Made by a program: the position numbers and the translations under genes
Assembly: GCA_030447445.1 (NCBI GenBank)
Contig: JAUJOW010000012.1
Span: forward strand, 19,214-83,213
Length of the DNA: 64,000 nt
Origin: Acidimicrobiales bacterium
GTDB lineage: Bacteria; Actinomycetota; Acidimicrobiia; Acidimicrobiales; Iamiaceae
Direction of reading: 5' to 3'
Shown here: positions 9,110 through 20,861 of the stretch, piece after piece
Layout: each line of letters starts with the position of its first letter
Position numbering within the stretch: the stretch's first letter is position 1
Notes under the pieces: generated by a model
The model's database searches: none
Seen by the model: the letters and a program-made list of their open reading frames with translations, nothing else
What the model was told of the DNA's origin: nothing

Positions 9110-10507
9110 GTGATCCCGATCGTCACGCCGGAGGAGATGGCCGAGGTCGACCGGTCGTCGCCCGAACCCGTCGAGGTCCTCATCGAGCGGGCCGGCGCCG
9201 CCGTGGCCCGGGCCGCCACCGACCTGCTCGGCGGCACCTACGGCCGACGGGTGGTCGTGGTCGCCGGCAAGGGCAACAACGGCAACGACGGCCGAGCGGC
9301 AGCCCGGCGCCTCGATCGGCGCGGCGTGCGGCCCCTGGTGGTCGACGCCGGCGATCGGTCCCCGCTGCCCGGCAGCGACCTGGTGATCGACGCCGCCTAC
9401 GGCACCGGCTTCCGGGGTGAGCACCACCCCGTCCGTCCGGCGCGGGGCACGCCGGTGCTGGCCGTGGACATCCCCTCGGGCGTCGACGGGCTCACCGGTG
9501 CGGCCGCCGGTGAGCCCCTGGCCGCCACCCGCACGGTCACCTTCGCGGCGCTCAAGCCCGGGCTCCTCCTGGGGGCCGGACCGGACCTGGCCGGAGACGT
9601 CACCGTGGCCGACATCGGGCTCGACACCACCGGGGCCCGCGCCCACCTCGTCGAAGCCACCGACGTGGCGGCGTGGCTCCCGGCCCGGGCCCGGGAGGCC
9701 CACAAGTGGCAGACGGCGGCCTGGGTGGTGGCGGGGTCGACGGGCATGCTCGGCGCCGCCCACCTCTGCGCCCGTGCCGCCCAGCGGGCCGGCGCCGGCT
9801 ACGTCCGCCTGAGCTCGCCGGGCGTCGAGCACGATCCCGTCGCCCCCACCGAGGCCGTGCTCGTGGCCGTCGAGGAGGCGGGCTGGGATGCCGACGTGCT
9901 GGCTGGCAGCGACCGCTTCGGGGCCCTCGCCGTCGGTCCCGGCCTGGGGACCGGCGAGGCCACCGTCACCGCCGTGCGGGCCACCGTCGCCGGGGCGGCG
10001 GTCCCGGTGGTGGTCGACGGCGACGGGACAACCGCCCTCGCCAGCGCTCCCGGCGGGGCGGCGGCCGTACTGGCCGGGCGGTCGGCTCCCACCGTGCTGA
10101 CACCCCACGACGGAGAGCTCGCCCGCCTCATCGGCGGACCGCCGGCTGCCGACCGCCTCGGGGCGGTGCGGGCGCTGGCCGCCGAGACCGGTGCCATCGT
10201 GCTGGCGAAGGGCTCGACCACGGTGGTGGCCGACCCCGCCGGCACCGTGCTCGTCACCACCACCGGCGACGCCCGCCTGGCCACCGCCGGCACCGGCGAC
10301 GTGCTGACCGGCGTCGTCTGCGCCCTGCTCGCCCAGCAGGTGCCGGCACTCCAGGCCGCCGCCGCCGCCGCCTTCCTGCACGGCCGGGCGGGAGCAATAG
10401 CCTTGCCCCGGGGCCTGGTCGCCGGAGACCTGGTCGACCTGCTGCCCCTCACCCTCGCCGAGCTCCCGGAGGTCGGATGCCCCGCTCCACCGCCGTTCAC
10501 ACGGTGA
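9110..10507 (+). CDS. nnrD: Bifunctional NAD(P)H-hydrate epimerase / ADP-dependent dehydratase
   Basis: VVVVAGKGNNGNDGRAAARRL (epimerase), LTPHDGELARL and ATAGTGDVLTGVVCALLAQ (dehydratase). Confidence 0.93.
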   Translation: MIPIVTPEEMAEVDRSSPEPVEVLIERAGAAVARAATDLLGGTYGRRVVVVAGKGNNGNDGRAAARRLDRRGVRPLVVDAGDRSPLPGSDLVIDAAYGTGFRGEHHPVRPARGTPVLAVDIPSGVDGLTGAAAGEPLAATRTVTFAALKPGLLLGAGPDLAGDVTVADIGLDTTGARAHLVEATDVAAWLPARAREAHKWQTAAWVVAGSTGMLGAAHLCARAAQRAGAGYVRLSSPGVEHDPVAPTEAVLVAVEEAGWDADVLAGSDRFGALAVGPGLGTGEATVTAVRATVAGAAVPVVVDGDGTTALASAPGGAAAVLAGRSAPTVLTPHDGELARLIGGPPAADRLGAVRALAAETGAIVLAKGSTTVVADPAGTVLVTTTGDARLATAGTGDVLTGVVCALLAQQVPALQAAAAAAFLHGRAGAIALPRGLVAGDLVDLLPLTLAELPEVGCPAPPPFTR

Positions 10508-10950
10508 TGAGTACCGAAGTGCTCACGTTGTCGCCCGACGACACCGTGCACGACGCGATGCAGGCGATGGTCGACAGGGACGTCGACGCCGCCCCCGTGG
10601 TCGACGGCGACGGCCGTGTGCTCGGCCTGCTCTCCACCGGTGACCTCATCGTGCAGGAGAGCCGGCTGCACTTCCCCACCGTCATCTCCATCCTCGGCGC
10701 CAGCATCGAGCTGCCGACGTCCTCGCACCGCTTCGACGAGGACATCCGCCGGGCGCTGGGCGCTCGGGTGGCCGACGTCATGTCGCCCGACCCCCTGACC
10801 ATCACCGAATCCGAGACGCTGGAGACGGCCGCCACACTGATGCACGATCATGAGGTGTCGCGCCTCCCGGTGGTGCGGGACGGGGTCCTGGTCGGTATCA
10901 TCACCAGGCGGGACATCGTGCGGGCCATCGTCGCCGACTCATCTCCGTAG
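10477..10950 (+). CDS. CBS-domain pair protein
   Basis: MSTEVLTLSPDDTVHDAMQAMVDRDVDAAPVVDGDGRVLGLLSTGDL ... VADVMSPDPLTITESETLETAATLMHDHEVSRLPVV. Confidence 0.88.
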   Translation: MPRSTAVHTVMSTEVLTLSPDDTVHDAMQAMVDRDVDAAPVVDGDGRVLGLLSTGDLIVQESRLHFPTVISILGASIELPTSSHRFDEDIRRALGARVADVMSPDPLTITESETLETAATLMHDHEVSRLPVVRDGVLVGIITRRDIVRAIVADSSP

Positions 10951-10958
10951 GGGGCTCG

Positions 10959-12122
10959 GTGCGGGCCACGTGGGCGGAGATCGATCTCGACGCCGTCAGA
11001 CGCAACGTGGCCACGTTGCGGGCCGTGGCCGCCCCAGCGGGGCTGTGCGCCGTCGTCAAGGCCGACGGCTACGGCCACGGCGCCGTCGAGGTCGCGCAGG
11101 CGGCGCTGGCGGCGGGAGCGGACCGCCTGGCGGTGGCACTGGTCGAGGAAGGGGCAGACCTCCGGACCGGCGGCATCGACGCCCCGGTGCTGGTGCTCTC
11201 CGAGGCCCCCCGCGACGCCATCGGCGACGTCGTGGCCCTGGGCCTCGAGCCCACCGTCTACAGCGAGCCCGCGGTGCACGCCGTCGCCGACGCGGTGGCG
11301 AGCGTGGGCACCGCCCGCTCTGGCCCGCCCGCCCCGGGCCGGGCGCCGCTCGGCGTCCACGTCAAGGTCGACACCGGCATGCACCGGGTCGGCGCCCAGC
11401 CGGCCGACATCGTGCGGGTGGCCAAGGCGGTCACCGCCCGGCCCGAGCTGGCCCTCGTCTCGGTGTGGACCCACTGCGCCGTGGCCGACCAGCCCGCTGA
11501 TCCCTTCACCGGCGAGCAGCTCCGCCGCTTCGAGGCCGCGCTGGCCACGCTGCGCGACGCCGGCATCGACCCCGCGCTGCGCCACACCGCCAACTCGGCC
11601 GCCGCCATCGCCCATCCCGCCGCCCGCTACGACATGGTCCGCTGCGGCATCGCCGTCTATGGCATCGACCCCTCTCCCGAGCTGGCCGGGATGGCCGGCC
11701 TCGAGCCGGCGCTGCAGCTCGTGTCGCACGTGGCCATGGTCAAGGAGGTCGCCGCCGGCGAGGCCCTCAGCTACGGGCAGCGGTACCGGCTGGAGCGGCC
11801 GAGCGTCGTGGCCACCGTGCCCATCGGCTACGCCGACGGGGTGCGCCGCGACCTGTCCGCCCTCGGGGGTGAGGTCCTGATCGGCGGCCGCCGCCGGCCC
11901 GTCGCCGGCACCGTCACCATGGACCAGATCACCGTCGACTGCGGCGACGACCGCGGCGTCGCACCGGGCGACGAGGTGGTGCTGATCGGGACCCAGGGCG
12001 GCGAGCGGATCACGGCCACCGACTGGGCGACCCGGTTCGGCACGATCGGCTACGAGGTGGTCTGCGGGATCGGTCCCCGCGTCCCTCGTCGCTACCGGTG
12101 CACTGAGAGCGGGCCGTGCTGA
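10959..12122 (+). CDS. alr: Alanine racemase
   Basis: RATWAEIDLDAVRRNVATLR, VVKADGYGHGAVEVA, HVKVDTGMHRVG, VPIGYADGVRR. Confidence 0.96.
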   Translation: MRATWAEIDLDAVRRNVATLRAVAAPAGLCAVVKADGYGHGAVEVAQAALAAGADRLAVALVEEGADLRTGGIDAPVLVLSEAPRDAIGDVVALGLEPTVYSEPAVHAVADAVASVGTARSGPPAPGRAPLGVHVKVDTGMHRVGAQPADIVRVAKAVTARPELALVSVWTHCAVADQPADPFTGEQLRRFEAALATLRDAGIDPALRHTANSAAAIAHPAARYDMVRCGIAVYGIDPSPELAGMAGLEPALQLVSHVAMVKEVAAGEALSYGQRYRLERPSVVATVPIGYADGVRRDLSALGGEVLIGGRRRPVAGTVTMDQITVDCGDDRGVAPGDEVVLIGTQGGERITATDWATRFGTIGYEVVCGIGPRVPRRYRCTESGPC

Positions 12123-12994
12123 CCGACGTCCCCGGCGTCCGGGTCGGTCACTGGACCGACGAGGTGGCCCGAACCGGCTGCACCGTGGTGCTGCCGCCGG
12201 CCGGCACGGTGGCCGCCGCCGAGGTGCGGGGCGGTGCCCCGGCCACACGGGAGCTCGACGTGCTCGCTCCCGAACGCCTCGTCCACCGCATCGACGCCGT
12301 GGTGCTGGCGGGCGGGTCGGCCTTCGGCCTGGCCGCCGCCGACGGCGTGATGCGATGGTGCGAAGAGCGGGGGGTGGGGTTCCCGACCAGGGTCGGTCCG
12401 GTGCCCATCGTCCCTGCCCTCGCCCTCTTCGATCTCGCCGTCGGTGACGGGTCGGTCCGCCCCGGGCCGGCCGAGGGCTACACGGCCTGTGACGCCGCCG
12501 GCTCCGGCCCCGCCGCGGTGGGAGCGGTGGGGGCAGGCACGGGTGCCACCGTCGGCACCTGGCTCGGGCCCGACCACGCCGGTCCCGGTGGTATCGGCTC
12601 GGCCACCGTGCGCCGCGGCCCGCTGACCGTGGCCGCCCTGCTGGCCGTGAACGCCTTCGGCTCGATCGACCACGACGGCAGCGCCACCGACGGCACCGCC
12701 ACCGAGGGCGCCGTGGACGGCGACGGGCTCCGGCCGGCGTTCGGCAACACCACCATCGGCGTGATCGCCACCAATGCCCGCCTGACCAAGGGAGAGTGCC
12801 TGCGGGTGGCCCAGGGGGGCCACGACGGGCTGGCGCGCGCCATCGTTCCTCCCCACACCGGCTACGACGGCGACGCCCTCGTCGCCATGGCCACCGGCGA
12901 GCTGGATCCCGACGGTGGGACCGACGTCGAGGTCGTCCGGCTCCTCGCCGTCGTGGCCACCGAACGAGCGGTGCGCTCCCTGGCATCGGCCTGA
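12116..12994 (+). CDS. P1/S58-family peptidase (DmpA/aminopeptidase-like)
   Basis: DVPGVRVGHWTD, VLAGGSAFGLAAADGVMRWCEERGVGF, NTTIGVIATNARLTKGE. Confidence 0.9.
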   Translation: MLTDVPGVRVGHWTDEVARTGCTVVLPPAGTVAAAEVRGGAPATRELDVLAPERLVHRIDAVVLAGGSAFGLAAADGVMRWCEERGVGFPTRVGPVPIVPALALFDLAVGDGSVRPGPAEGYTACDAAGSGPAAVGAVGAGTGATVGTWLGPDHAGPGGIGSATVRRGPLTVAALLAVNAFGSIDHDGSATDGTATEGAVDGDGLRPAFGNTTIGVIATNARLTKGECLRVAQGGHDGLARAIVPPHTGYDGDALVAMATGELDPDGGTDVEVVRLLAVVATERAVRSLASA

Positions 12995-13017
12995 ACCGCC
13001 CCCTCTACGATGCGGAG

Positions 13018-13599
13018 GTGCTTCCCGCACTGGCCGACGTCGACGCCGAAGCCAGCACCTGCACCCGCTGCCCGCTGGCGGTGGGACGCACCCAGGTCGT
13101 GTTCGGCATGGGCAACGCCACCGCCGACCTGATGTTCATCGGCGAGGGTCCCGGTGCCGAGGAGGACCGCCAGGGGCTGCCGTTCGTGGGCCGCTCCGGC
13201 CAGCTCCTCGACCGGCTGCTCGCCGAAGAGACGGGCTTGACCCGCGACCACTGCTACATCGCCAACATCGTCAAGTGCCGGCCTCCCGGCAACCGCGACC
13301 CACGGCCAGAGGAGATCGCCGCCTGCCAGCCCTGGCTCGAGACCCAGCTCGACCTCGTGGACCCCACCGTGATCGTCACGCTCGGGAACTTCTCGACCAA
13401 GCTGCTGCTCGGCACCACCGTGGGCATCACCCGCCTCCGCGGCCACGCCTACCGGTTCCGGCGGGGCGTGGTGGTACCGACCCTCCACCCGGCCGCCGTG
13501 CTGCGAGGCGGGGGTACGCCGCTCGCCCAGATGCGGGCCGACCTGGTGCGGGCCAAGCTGGCGCTGGCCGACCCCACCCCGACGGCCACGGTGCCGTGA
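13018..13599 (+). CDS. Type-4 uracil-DNA glycosylase (Fe-S)
   Basis: [73 protein letters not shown]; start codon inferred. Confidence 0.92.
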   Translation: MLPALADVDAEASTCTRCPLAVGRTQVVFGMGNATADLMFIGEGPGAEEDRQGLPFVGRSGQLLDRLLAEETGLTRDHCYIANIVKCRPPGNRDPRPEEIAACQPWLETQLDLVDPTVIVTLGNFSTKLLLGTTVGITRLRGHAYRFRRGVVVPTLHPAAVLRGGGTPLAQMRADLVRAKLALADPTPTATVP

Positions 13600-14078
13600 T
13601 CACCGCTCGGACGACGACCGTCGACGACACCCGCGCCCTGGCCGCAGCCGTGGCCGAGCTGGCCCAGCCCGGTGACATCGTGCTCCTGGCCGGCGAGCTC
13701 GGGGCCGGCAAGACGGCCTTCGTCCAGGGCTTCGGCCGGGCCCTCGGTGTGACCGACCGCATCACGAGCCCGACCTTCACGATCGCCCAGGAGTACACCG
13801 GCCGGCTCCGCCTGCACCACCTCGACGTGTACCGCCTCGACCACCTCGGCGAGACCCTCGACATCGGCTTGCCCGAGATCGTCGACGAGGGGGCCGTCGT
13901 GGTCATCGAGTGGGGCGATGTCGTGGTCCCCGCCCTCCCCGCCGACTTCTGCGAGATCCGCCTCACGTTCGGCGACGGTGACGACGACCGCCTCATCGAG
14001 CTGCGTCCCGTCGGTCGCCGCTGGAGCGCTCGCGCCCGGGCCCTGGCCGACGCACTGGCTCCCTGGGTCGATCGCTGA
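13596..14078 (+). CDS. tsaE: tRNA threonylcarbamoyladenosine biosynthesis ATPase TsaE
   Basis: LLAGELGAGKTAFVQGFGRALG, SPTFTIAQEY, HHLDVYRL, VIEWGD. Confidence 0.93.
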   Translation: MITARTTTVDDTRALAAAVAELAQPGDIVLLAGELGAGKTAFVQGFGRALGVTDRITSPTFTIAQEYTGRLRLHHLDVYRLDHLGETLDIGLPEIVDEGAVVVIEWGDVVVPALPADFCEIRLTFGDGDDDRLIELRPVGRRWSARARALADALAPWVDR

Positions 14079-14776
14079 TGCTGGTGCTCGGCATCGAGAC
14101 CGCTACCACGCAGGTCGGCTGCGCCATCGGTGGCCACGAGGGCGTGCTGGCCTCCACGCACTCGGCCCGTGGGCGCCGCCACGCCGAGACCTTGGTGCCT
14201 TCGATCGAGTTCGTCTGCCGCCAGGCTCGAGTCGAGCTGCGGGAGATGGGCGCCGTCGCCGTCGACCTGGGCCCGGGGCTGTTCACCGGGCTACGAGTGG
14301 GCGTCGCCACCGCCAAGGCCATCGCCCAGGCCCTGCGAGTGCCGATGATCGGCATCAACAGCCTCGACCTGCTGGCCTTCCCGGCCCGGTTCAGCAGCCG
14401 GCTCATCACCGCCGTGATCGACGCCCGACGGGGGGAGGTGTTCGCCGCCGGGTACCGCCACGTGCCCGGAGGTGTGCAGCGGGTGAGCGGACCTGCGGCG
14501 GCCACCCCCGAAGACCTCGCCTCGGACCTGTTCGCTACGGGCGAGGACGTGCTGCTCATCGGCGACGGTGCGCTGCGCTATGCCGACCGGTTCGCCGACC
14601 GTAGCCACATCGAGATGGCCGAGCAGGGCCTCGCCTACCCGTCGGCCCGATCGCTGGTGCAGCTGGCCCACGCCCGGGCCCTCCGTGAGCAGTGGGTGCA
14701 GCCATGGGATCTGGCGCCGCTCTACCTGCGCCGCCCCGACGCCGAGATCAACTGGTCGGTCAGGGAGGGGGCGTGA
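14078..14776 (+). CDS. tsaB: TsaB, tRNA t6A biosynthesis
   Basis: MLVLGIETATTQVGCAIG, DLGPGLFTGLRVGVATAKAIAQAL. Confidence 0.93.
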   Translation: MLVLGIETATTQVGCAIGGHEGVLASTHSARGRRHAETLVPSIEFVCRQARVELREMGAVAVDLGPGLFTGLRVGVATAKAIAQALRVPMIGINSLDLLAFPARFSSRLITAVIDARRGEVFAAGYRHVPGGVQRVSGPAAATPEDLASDLFATGEDVLLIGDGALRYADRFADRSHIEMAEQGLAYPSARSLVQLAHARALREQWVQPWDLAPLYLRRPDAEINWSVREGA

Positions 14777-15336
14777 TGGCAGCCCGAGCCGACGCCGTCG
14801 AACCGGCCGCCCTCGACGTGGTGCTCACACCGATGCGTCGCCGCCACCTGCGAGGCGTCCTGCGCATCGAGCAGCAGGTGTACCCGCGACCGTGGTCGCT
14901 CGGCCTCTACATGACCGAGCTGGCCATGCGCACGGGCCGCTTCTACGTTGTGGCCCGGGTGGGTGGATGGGTCGTCGGCTACGCCGGGATGATGCTCGTG
15001 GGCGACGACGGCCACATCACCACCGTCGCCGTCGACCCGGCCTGGCACCGGCGGGGCATCGCCACCCGGCTGCTGCTGTGCCTCGTGCGTGGCGGCGTGG
15101 CGCGAGGGGCCAGCCAGCTCACGCTGGAGGTGCGGATGACCAACCAGGGGGCCCAGGCCATGTACCGACGCTTCGGTTTCGCCCCGGCCGGCGTGCGCAG
15201 GGGCTACTACGTCGACAACCGGGAGGACGCCCTCGTCATGTGGGCCCACGACGTCGACCTCGCCGACCACGCCGACCGCCTCCTCGCCATCGAGGCGGCG
15301 GTGGTCGGCACGACCACGCTCGAGGGCTTCGAGTGA
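14776..15336 (+). CDS. rimI: Ribosomal-protein-alanine N-acetyltransferase (GNAT)
   Basis: RHLRGVLRIEQQVYPRPWS, TVAVDPAWHRRGIATRLL, LEVRMTNQGAQAMYRRFGF; between tsaB and tsaD. Confidence 0.9.
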   Translation: MAARADAVEPAALDVVLTPMRRRHLRGVLRIEQQVYPRPWSLGLYMTELAMRTGRFYVVARVGGWVVGYAGMMLVGDDGHITTVAVDPAWHRRGIATRLLLCLVRGGVARGASQLTLEVRMTNQGAQAMYRRFGFAPAGVRRGYYVDNREDALVMWAHDVDLADHADRLLAIEAAVVGTTTLEGFE

Positions 15337-16406
15337 CCGGGCCCCATCCACCGAACCGGCCACCCAACGGGCCGCCGACCGGCGGGGAAGGGAGAGACGC
15401 CGGTGTCACGGTGCTCGGGATCGAGACGTCGTGCGACGAGACGGCCGCCGCCGTGGTCGACGACGGCTTCGTGGTCCGCTCGTCGGTGGTGTCGAGCCAG
15501 GTCGACCTGCACGCCCGCTACGGCGGCGTGGTACCCGAGATCGCCAGCCGGGCCCACGCCGAGCTGCTCACCCCCGTGGTGGCCGAGGCGCTGGTGGAAG
15601 CTGGGGTGGAGGACGGCGACATCGACGCCGTGGCCGCCACCTACGGTCCCGGCCTGGTGGGCGCCCTGCTGGTGGGCGTGAGCACGGCCAAGGCGCTGGC
15701 CCTCGTCTGGGACGTGCCCTTCGTGGCCGTGAACCACCTCGAGGCCCACCTTTACGCCACCCTCCTCGACGACCCGTCGCTCGAGTTGCCCGTGGTGGTG
15801 TTGCTGGTGTCGGGCGGGCACACCATGGTCGTCGAGATGACGGGGCACGGCCGCTACCGGGTGCTCGGCTCGACCGTGGACGACGCCGCCGGCGAGGCCT
15901 TCGACAAGGTGGCCCGCTACCTGGGCCTGGGTTACCCGGGCGGCCCAGCCATCGACCGGTTGGCCATGCACGGTGACCCGACGGCCATCGCCTTTCCTCG
16001 GGCCATGCTCGAGGAGGGGTACGACTTCTCGTTCTCGGGCCTGAAGACAGCGGTGGTCAACCACGTCCGCCGCCACCCCGACGTCGCCACCGCCGACGTC
16101 GCCGCCTCCTTCCAGGCCGCCGTGGTCGACGTGCTCGTGCACAAGCTGCGACGGGCGGCGGCGGAGGTCGGCGCCAAGGGGATGTGCCTCGGCGGTGGCG
16201 TTGCCGCCAACTCGTTGCTGCGCGAGCGCTTCCTCGACGCCTGCACCACCGACGGCCGGCGGGGCTTCCTGCCCAGCCGAGCCATGTGCACCGACAACGC
16301 CGCCATGGTCGCCGCCGCCGGCTGGTGGCGCCTCCGGGCCGACGGGCCGAGCCCCCTCGACACGGGCGCCGTCCCCGGCCTCGGTCTGCCCGTCACCGCC
16401 CGTTGA
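15333..16406 (+). CDS. tsaD: TsaD, t6A threonylcarbamoyltransferase
   Basis: VLGIETSCDETAAAVVDDG, NHLEAHLYA, VSGGHTMVVEM, CLGGGVAANSLLRERF; GTG at 15333 or 15411. Confidence 0.95.
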   Translation: MTGPHPPNRPPNGPPTGGEGRDAGVTVLGIETSCDETAAAVVDDGFVVRSSVVSSQVDLHARYGGVVPEIASRAHAELLTPVVAEALVEAGVEDGDIDAVAATYGPGLVGALLVGVSTAKALALVWDVPFVAVNHLEAHLYATLLDDPSLELPVVVLLVSGGHTMVVEMTGHGRYRVLGSTVDDAAGEAFDKVARYLGLGYPGGPAIDRLAMHGDPTAIAFPRAMLEEGYDFSFSGLKTAVVNHVRRHPDVATADVAASFQAAVVDVLVHKLRRAAAEVGAKGMCLGGGVAANSLLRERFLDACTTDGRRGFLPSRAMCTDNAAMVAAAGWWRLRADGPSPLDTGAVPGLGLPVTAR

Positions 16407-17362
16407 CGGCGGCGCTGCCCGTCGTGGCCCAGGTGGTGAGATCCGGGTTCGTCGAGAGCCGCCACACCGGTTCGGTGGTGGCCCTCGACGGCGCGGGGGA
16501 GGTGGCCCTGGCCGTCGGCCAGGTGGACGCCGCCATCCTGCCCCGGTCGGCCAACAAGCCGCTGCAGGCGACGGCCATGGTGGGCGCCGGGCTCGAGCTG
16601 GATGGTGAGCTGCTCGCCCTCGTCGCCGCCAGCCACTCCGGCGAGCAGTTCCACGTCGATGGGGTCCTCCGCGTCCTGGCCGCCGCCGGGCTCGGAGCCG
16701 AGGACCTCGACAACGTGGCCGGACTGCCCCTCGACCAGGATGCGCAACGGGCCGCCATCGCCGCCGGGGGCGGGCCCGAGCCGGTGCTCCACAACTGCTC
16801 GGGGAAGCACGCCGGGATGCTGGCCACCTGTGTGCGGGCCGGGTGGCCCATTGGCGGCTACCTGGCGCCGGACCACCCCGTGCAGCGCCACATCACCGCC
16901 GGCATCGAGCGGCTCGCCGGCGAGGCCGTGGCCGCCCTGGTGGTCGACGGCTGCGGCGCTCCCCAGCACGCGCTCACGCTCATCGGGCTGGCCCGCGCCT
17001 TCCGGGCGCTCGCCCTGGCACCGGCATCCACACCCGAGGGCCGGGTGGCGACGGCCATGAAGACCCACCCCCGGTGGTCCGGCGGCACGGGCCGTCCGGT
17101 CACCCGGCTGTTGGAAGGTGTCCCGGGTCTGGTGGCCAAGGACGGCGCCGAGGGCGTGATGGCCGGGGCCACCGCCGACGGGACGGCGGTAGCCGTGAAG
17201 ATCGCCGACGGGGCCCAGCGAGCGGCGGTGCCCGTCCTCGTGGCCACGCTGGCCAGCCGGGGGGTGGACACCGCTGCCGTGGCCGACCTGGCCACCGTGC
17301 CGGTCCTCGGGGGTGGCCGCCCGGTCGGAGAGCTGAGGGTGACGGGGATCGGAGGCCCGTGA
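16403..17362 (+). CDS. L-asparaginase II-type protein
   Basis: VVRSGFVESRHTGSVVALD, ILPRSANKPLQATAMV, NCSGKHAGMLATCV; TTG start inferred. Confidence 0.88.
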   Translation: MTAALPVVAQVVRSGFVESRHTGSVVALDGAGEVALAVGQVDAAILPRSANKPLQATAMVGAGLELDGELLALVAASHSGEQFHVDGVLRVLAAAGLGAEDLDNVAGLPLDQDAQRAAIAAGGGPEPVLHNCSGKHAGMLATCVRAGWPIGGYLAPDHPVQRHITAGIERLAGEAVAALVVDGCGAPQHALTLIGLARAFRALALAPASTPEGRVATAMKTHPRWSGGTGRPVTRLLEGVPGLVAKDGAEGVMAGATADGTAVAVKIADGAQRAAVPVLVATLASRGVDTAAVADLATVPVLGGGRPVGELRVTGIGGP

Positions 17363-17422
17363 CGGCTCGTCGGGGCTGGTCGGGCTCTCCACCCGTCACC
17401 GGATGGCAGTTCGGACTCGCTG

Positions 17423-17451
17423 TTGCGACCGGCACCGACCTCGTCTACCGT
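17423..17451 (+). promoter_or_regulatory. Putative sigma70-type promoter of groES-groEL
   Basis: TTGCGA - 17 nt - TACCGT immediately upstream of CIRCE. Confidence 0.55.
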
Positions 17452-17477
17452 TAGCACTCGCCAATCGAGAGTGCTAA
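17451..17477 (+). promoter_or_regulatory. CIRCE operator (HrcA binding site)
   Basis: Perfect TTAGCACTC-N9-GAGTGCTAA upstream of groES. Confidence 0.97.
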
Positions 17478-17523
17478 CGCCGATACGGCGAGCCGCTCGC
17501 CAACGACCACCACGGAGGCGCTG

Positions 17524-19475
<1,952 letters not shown>

Positions 19476-19503
19476 CGAGGTCGGCTCCGCCGATCCCGAA
19501 TGA

Positions 19504-19540
19504 GAAGGACCGGGCTCAGCCCGGTCCTTCTTCGTTTCGG
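19504..19540 (+). terminator. Intrinsic terminator of groEL
   Basis: 12-bp perfect stem GAAGGACCGGGC-TCA-GCCCGGTCCTTC followed by TTCGTTT. Confidence 0.88.
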
Positions 19541-19603
19541 TGCCGCGTCGGGCGGCGTGGCCCGGGAGGCGTCGGGAAACGTGCGTTCGGGTATGGTGGA
19601 GCC

Positions 19604-19834
19604 ATGAGCGATCAGCAAGGCATCCCCGAGATCGATCCGTCCCTCGAAGGGTCCAACCTCGAGAAGGACCCGGACTCCTGGGTCACCGGTGACGAGGCCA
19701 TGACCGGCGCCCAGGCCTCCTACCTCAGGACCCTCTCGGACCAGGCCGGGGAGCCCTTCGACGAGAAGCTGTCCAAGGCCGAGGCCTCGAAGCGCATCGA
19801 CGAGCTGCAGGAACGCACCGGCCGCGGTCGCTGA
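19604..19834 (+). CDS. DUF3072-like small protein
   Basis: EKDPDSWVTGDEAMTGAQASYLRTLSDQAGEPFDEKLSKAEASKRIDELQ. Confidence 0.8.
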   Translation: MSDQQGIPEIDPSLEGSNLEKDPDSWVTGDEAMTGAQASYLRTLSDQAGEPFDEKLSKAEASKRIDELQERTGRGR

Positions 19835-19865
19835 CCGGCCGGCGGGTGGTCGGTACGCTGCGACG

Positions 19866-20036
19866 ATGAAGCCGCTCATCGCCGACCCCGCCAAGCTGTT
19901 GGCCCACTGGATGGAGTGGGAGCGAGGCGAGACCCCGCCGGGACGGGTGATGAGCAACCTCAAGACCGGCGGGCTCCGGGAGGTCCTCGAACAGCTCGCT
20001 GACGAGTCGCGGGAGGCCGACCCCGCTGGCCGCTGA
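19866..20036 (+). CDS. Small 56-aa protein, absent from the ORF track because of length
   Basis: Read from sequence: MKPLIADPAKLLAHWMEWERGETPPGRVMSNLKTGGLREVLEQLADESREADPAGR*. Confidence 0.65.
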   Translation: MKPLIADPAKLLAHWMEWERGETPPGRVMSNLKTGGLREVLEQLADESREADPAGR

Positions 20037-20124
20037 GCGGCCCGAACCCGTCCGCCGGGGTGGGCCCCAGCGCATCCCGAGGCCGCCTGGGGTCGGACCC
20101 GGCGAACCGGCGCCGTGGGCGGAC

Positions 20125-20799
20125 ATGGTCGCCACCCTGGGCCGGGTCGGGGTCGACGATGTCCGGGCCGCCCTCGCCGCTGCCGGCCCGGCCCGTCCCT
20201 CGATCGTCGAGCAGCTCGGCTTCGGCGGGATGGCCGTCCCCGAGCGGATCCGCTCGGCCAGCCGAGCGGTGCGTCCCCGACCCTCGGCCGTCCTCGTGCC
20301 CCTCTACGACCACGAGGGCGAGGCATGGGTGGTGCTCACCCGGCGAGCCGCTCACATGCGGTCCCACAGCGGCGAGGTCAGCTTCCCCGGCGGCGGTCAG
20401 GAGCCCGGCGACGTCGATCTCGTCGCCACCGCGCTCCGGGAGGCCTACGAGGAGACCAGTCTCGACCGGGAGTCGGTCGAGATCATCGGCGAGCTCGACC
20501 ACCTGGCCACCGTCACCAGCCGGTCGTTCATCGTGCCCTTCGTCGGCGTGGTGCCCGGCCGCCCCCGGCTCACACCCCACGCCGAGGAGGTCGAGGCCAT
20601 CCTCCACGTGCCCCTGTCCGAGCTGCTGCTCGAGGGGGTGTTCAGGGAGGAGCGCTGGGGGTTCGGAGCCGTCCAGCGGCCGATCGTGTTCTTCGAGCTG
20701 GTGGGGGACACGGTGTGGGGGGCGACCGCAGCGATGCTGCGCCAGCTCCTCGGGCTCGTCACCGGCACCGTCGCCCGCGGCGAGCTGGGCCACGATTGA
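20125..20799 (+). CDS. NUDIX hydrolase (CoA pyrophosphatase-like)
   Basis: MRSHSGEVSFPGGGQEPGDVDLVATALREAYEETSLDRESVEIIGEL. Confidence 0.9.
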   Translation: MVATLGRVGVDDVRAALAAAGPARPSIVEQLGFGGMAVPERIRSASRAVRPRPSAVLVPLYDHEGEAWVVLTRRAAHMRSHSGEVSFPGGGQEPGDVDLVATALREAYEETSLDRESVEIIGELDHLATVTSRSFIVPFVGVVPGRPRLTPHAEEVEAILHVPLSELLLEGVFREERWGFGAVQRPIVFFELVGDTVWGATAAMLRQLLGLVTGTVARGELGHD

Positions 20800-20861
20800 G
20801 TGCGTGTCGGGTGCCTGTCCGACCAGGACGGTGCCACGGGTGGCCGGTAGGTTGGCCGGCG

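Noticed and set aside
9673-10950. 425-aa + strand ORF
   Set aside because: Only the last 157 residues (CBS pair from 10477) are real; the upstream part is an off-frame read of nnrD.
14568-16406. 612-aa ORF
   Set aside because: Only the part from about 15333 (tsaD) is coding; the remainder is off-frame through tsaB/rimI.
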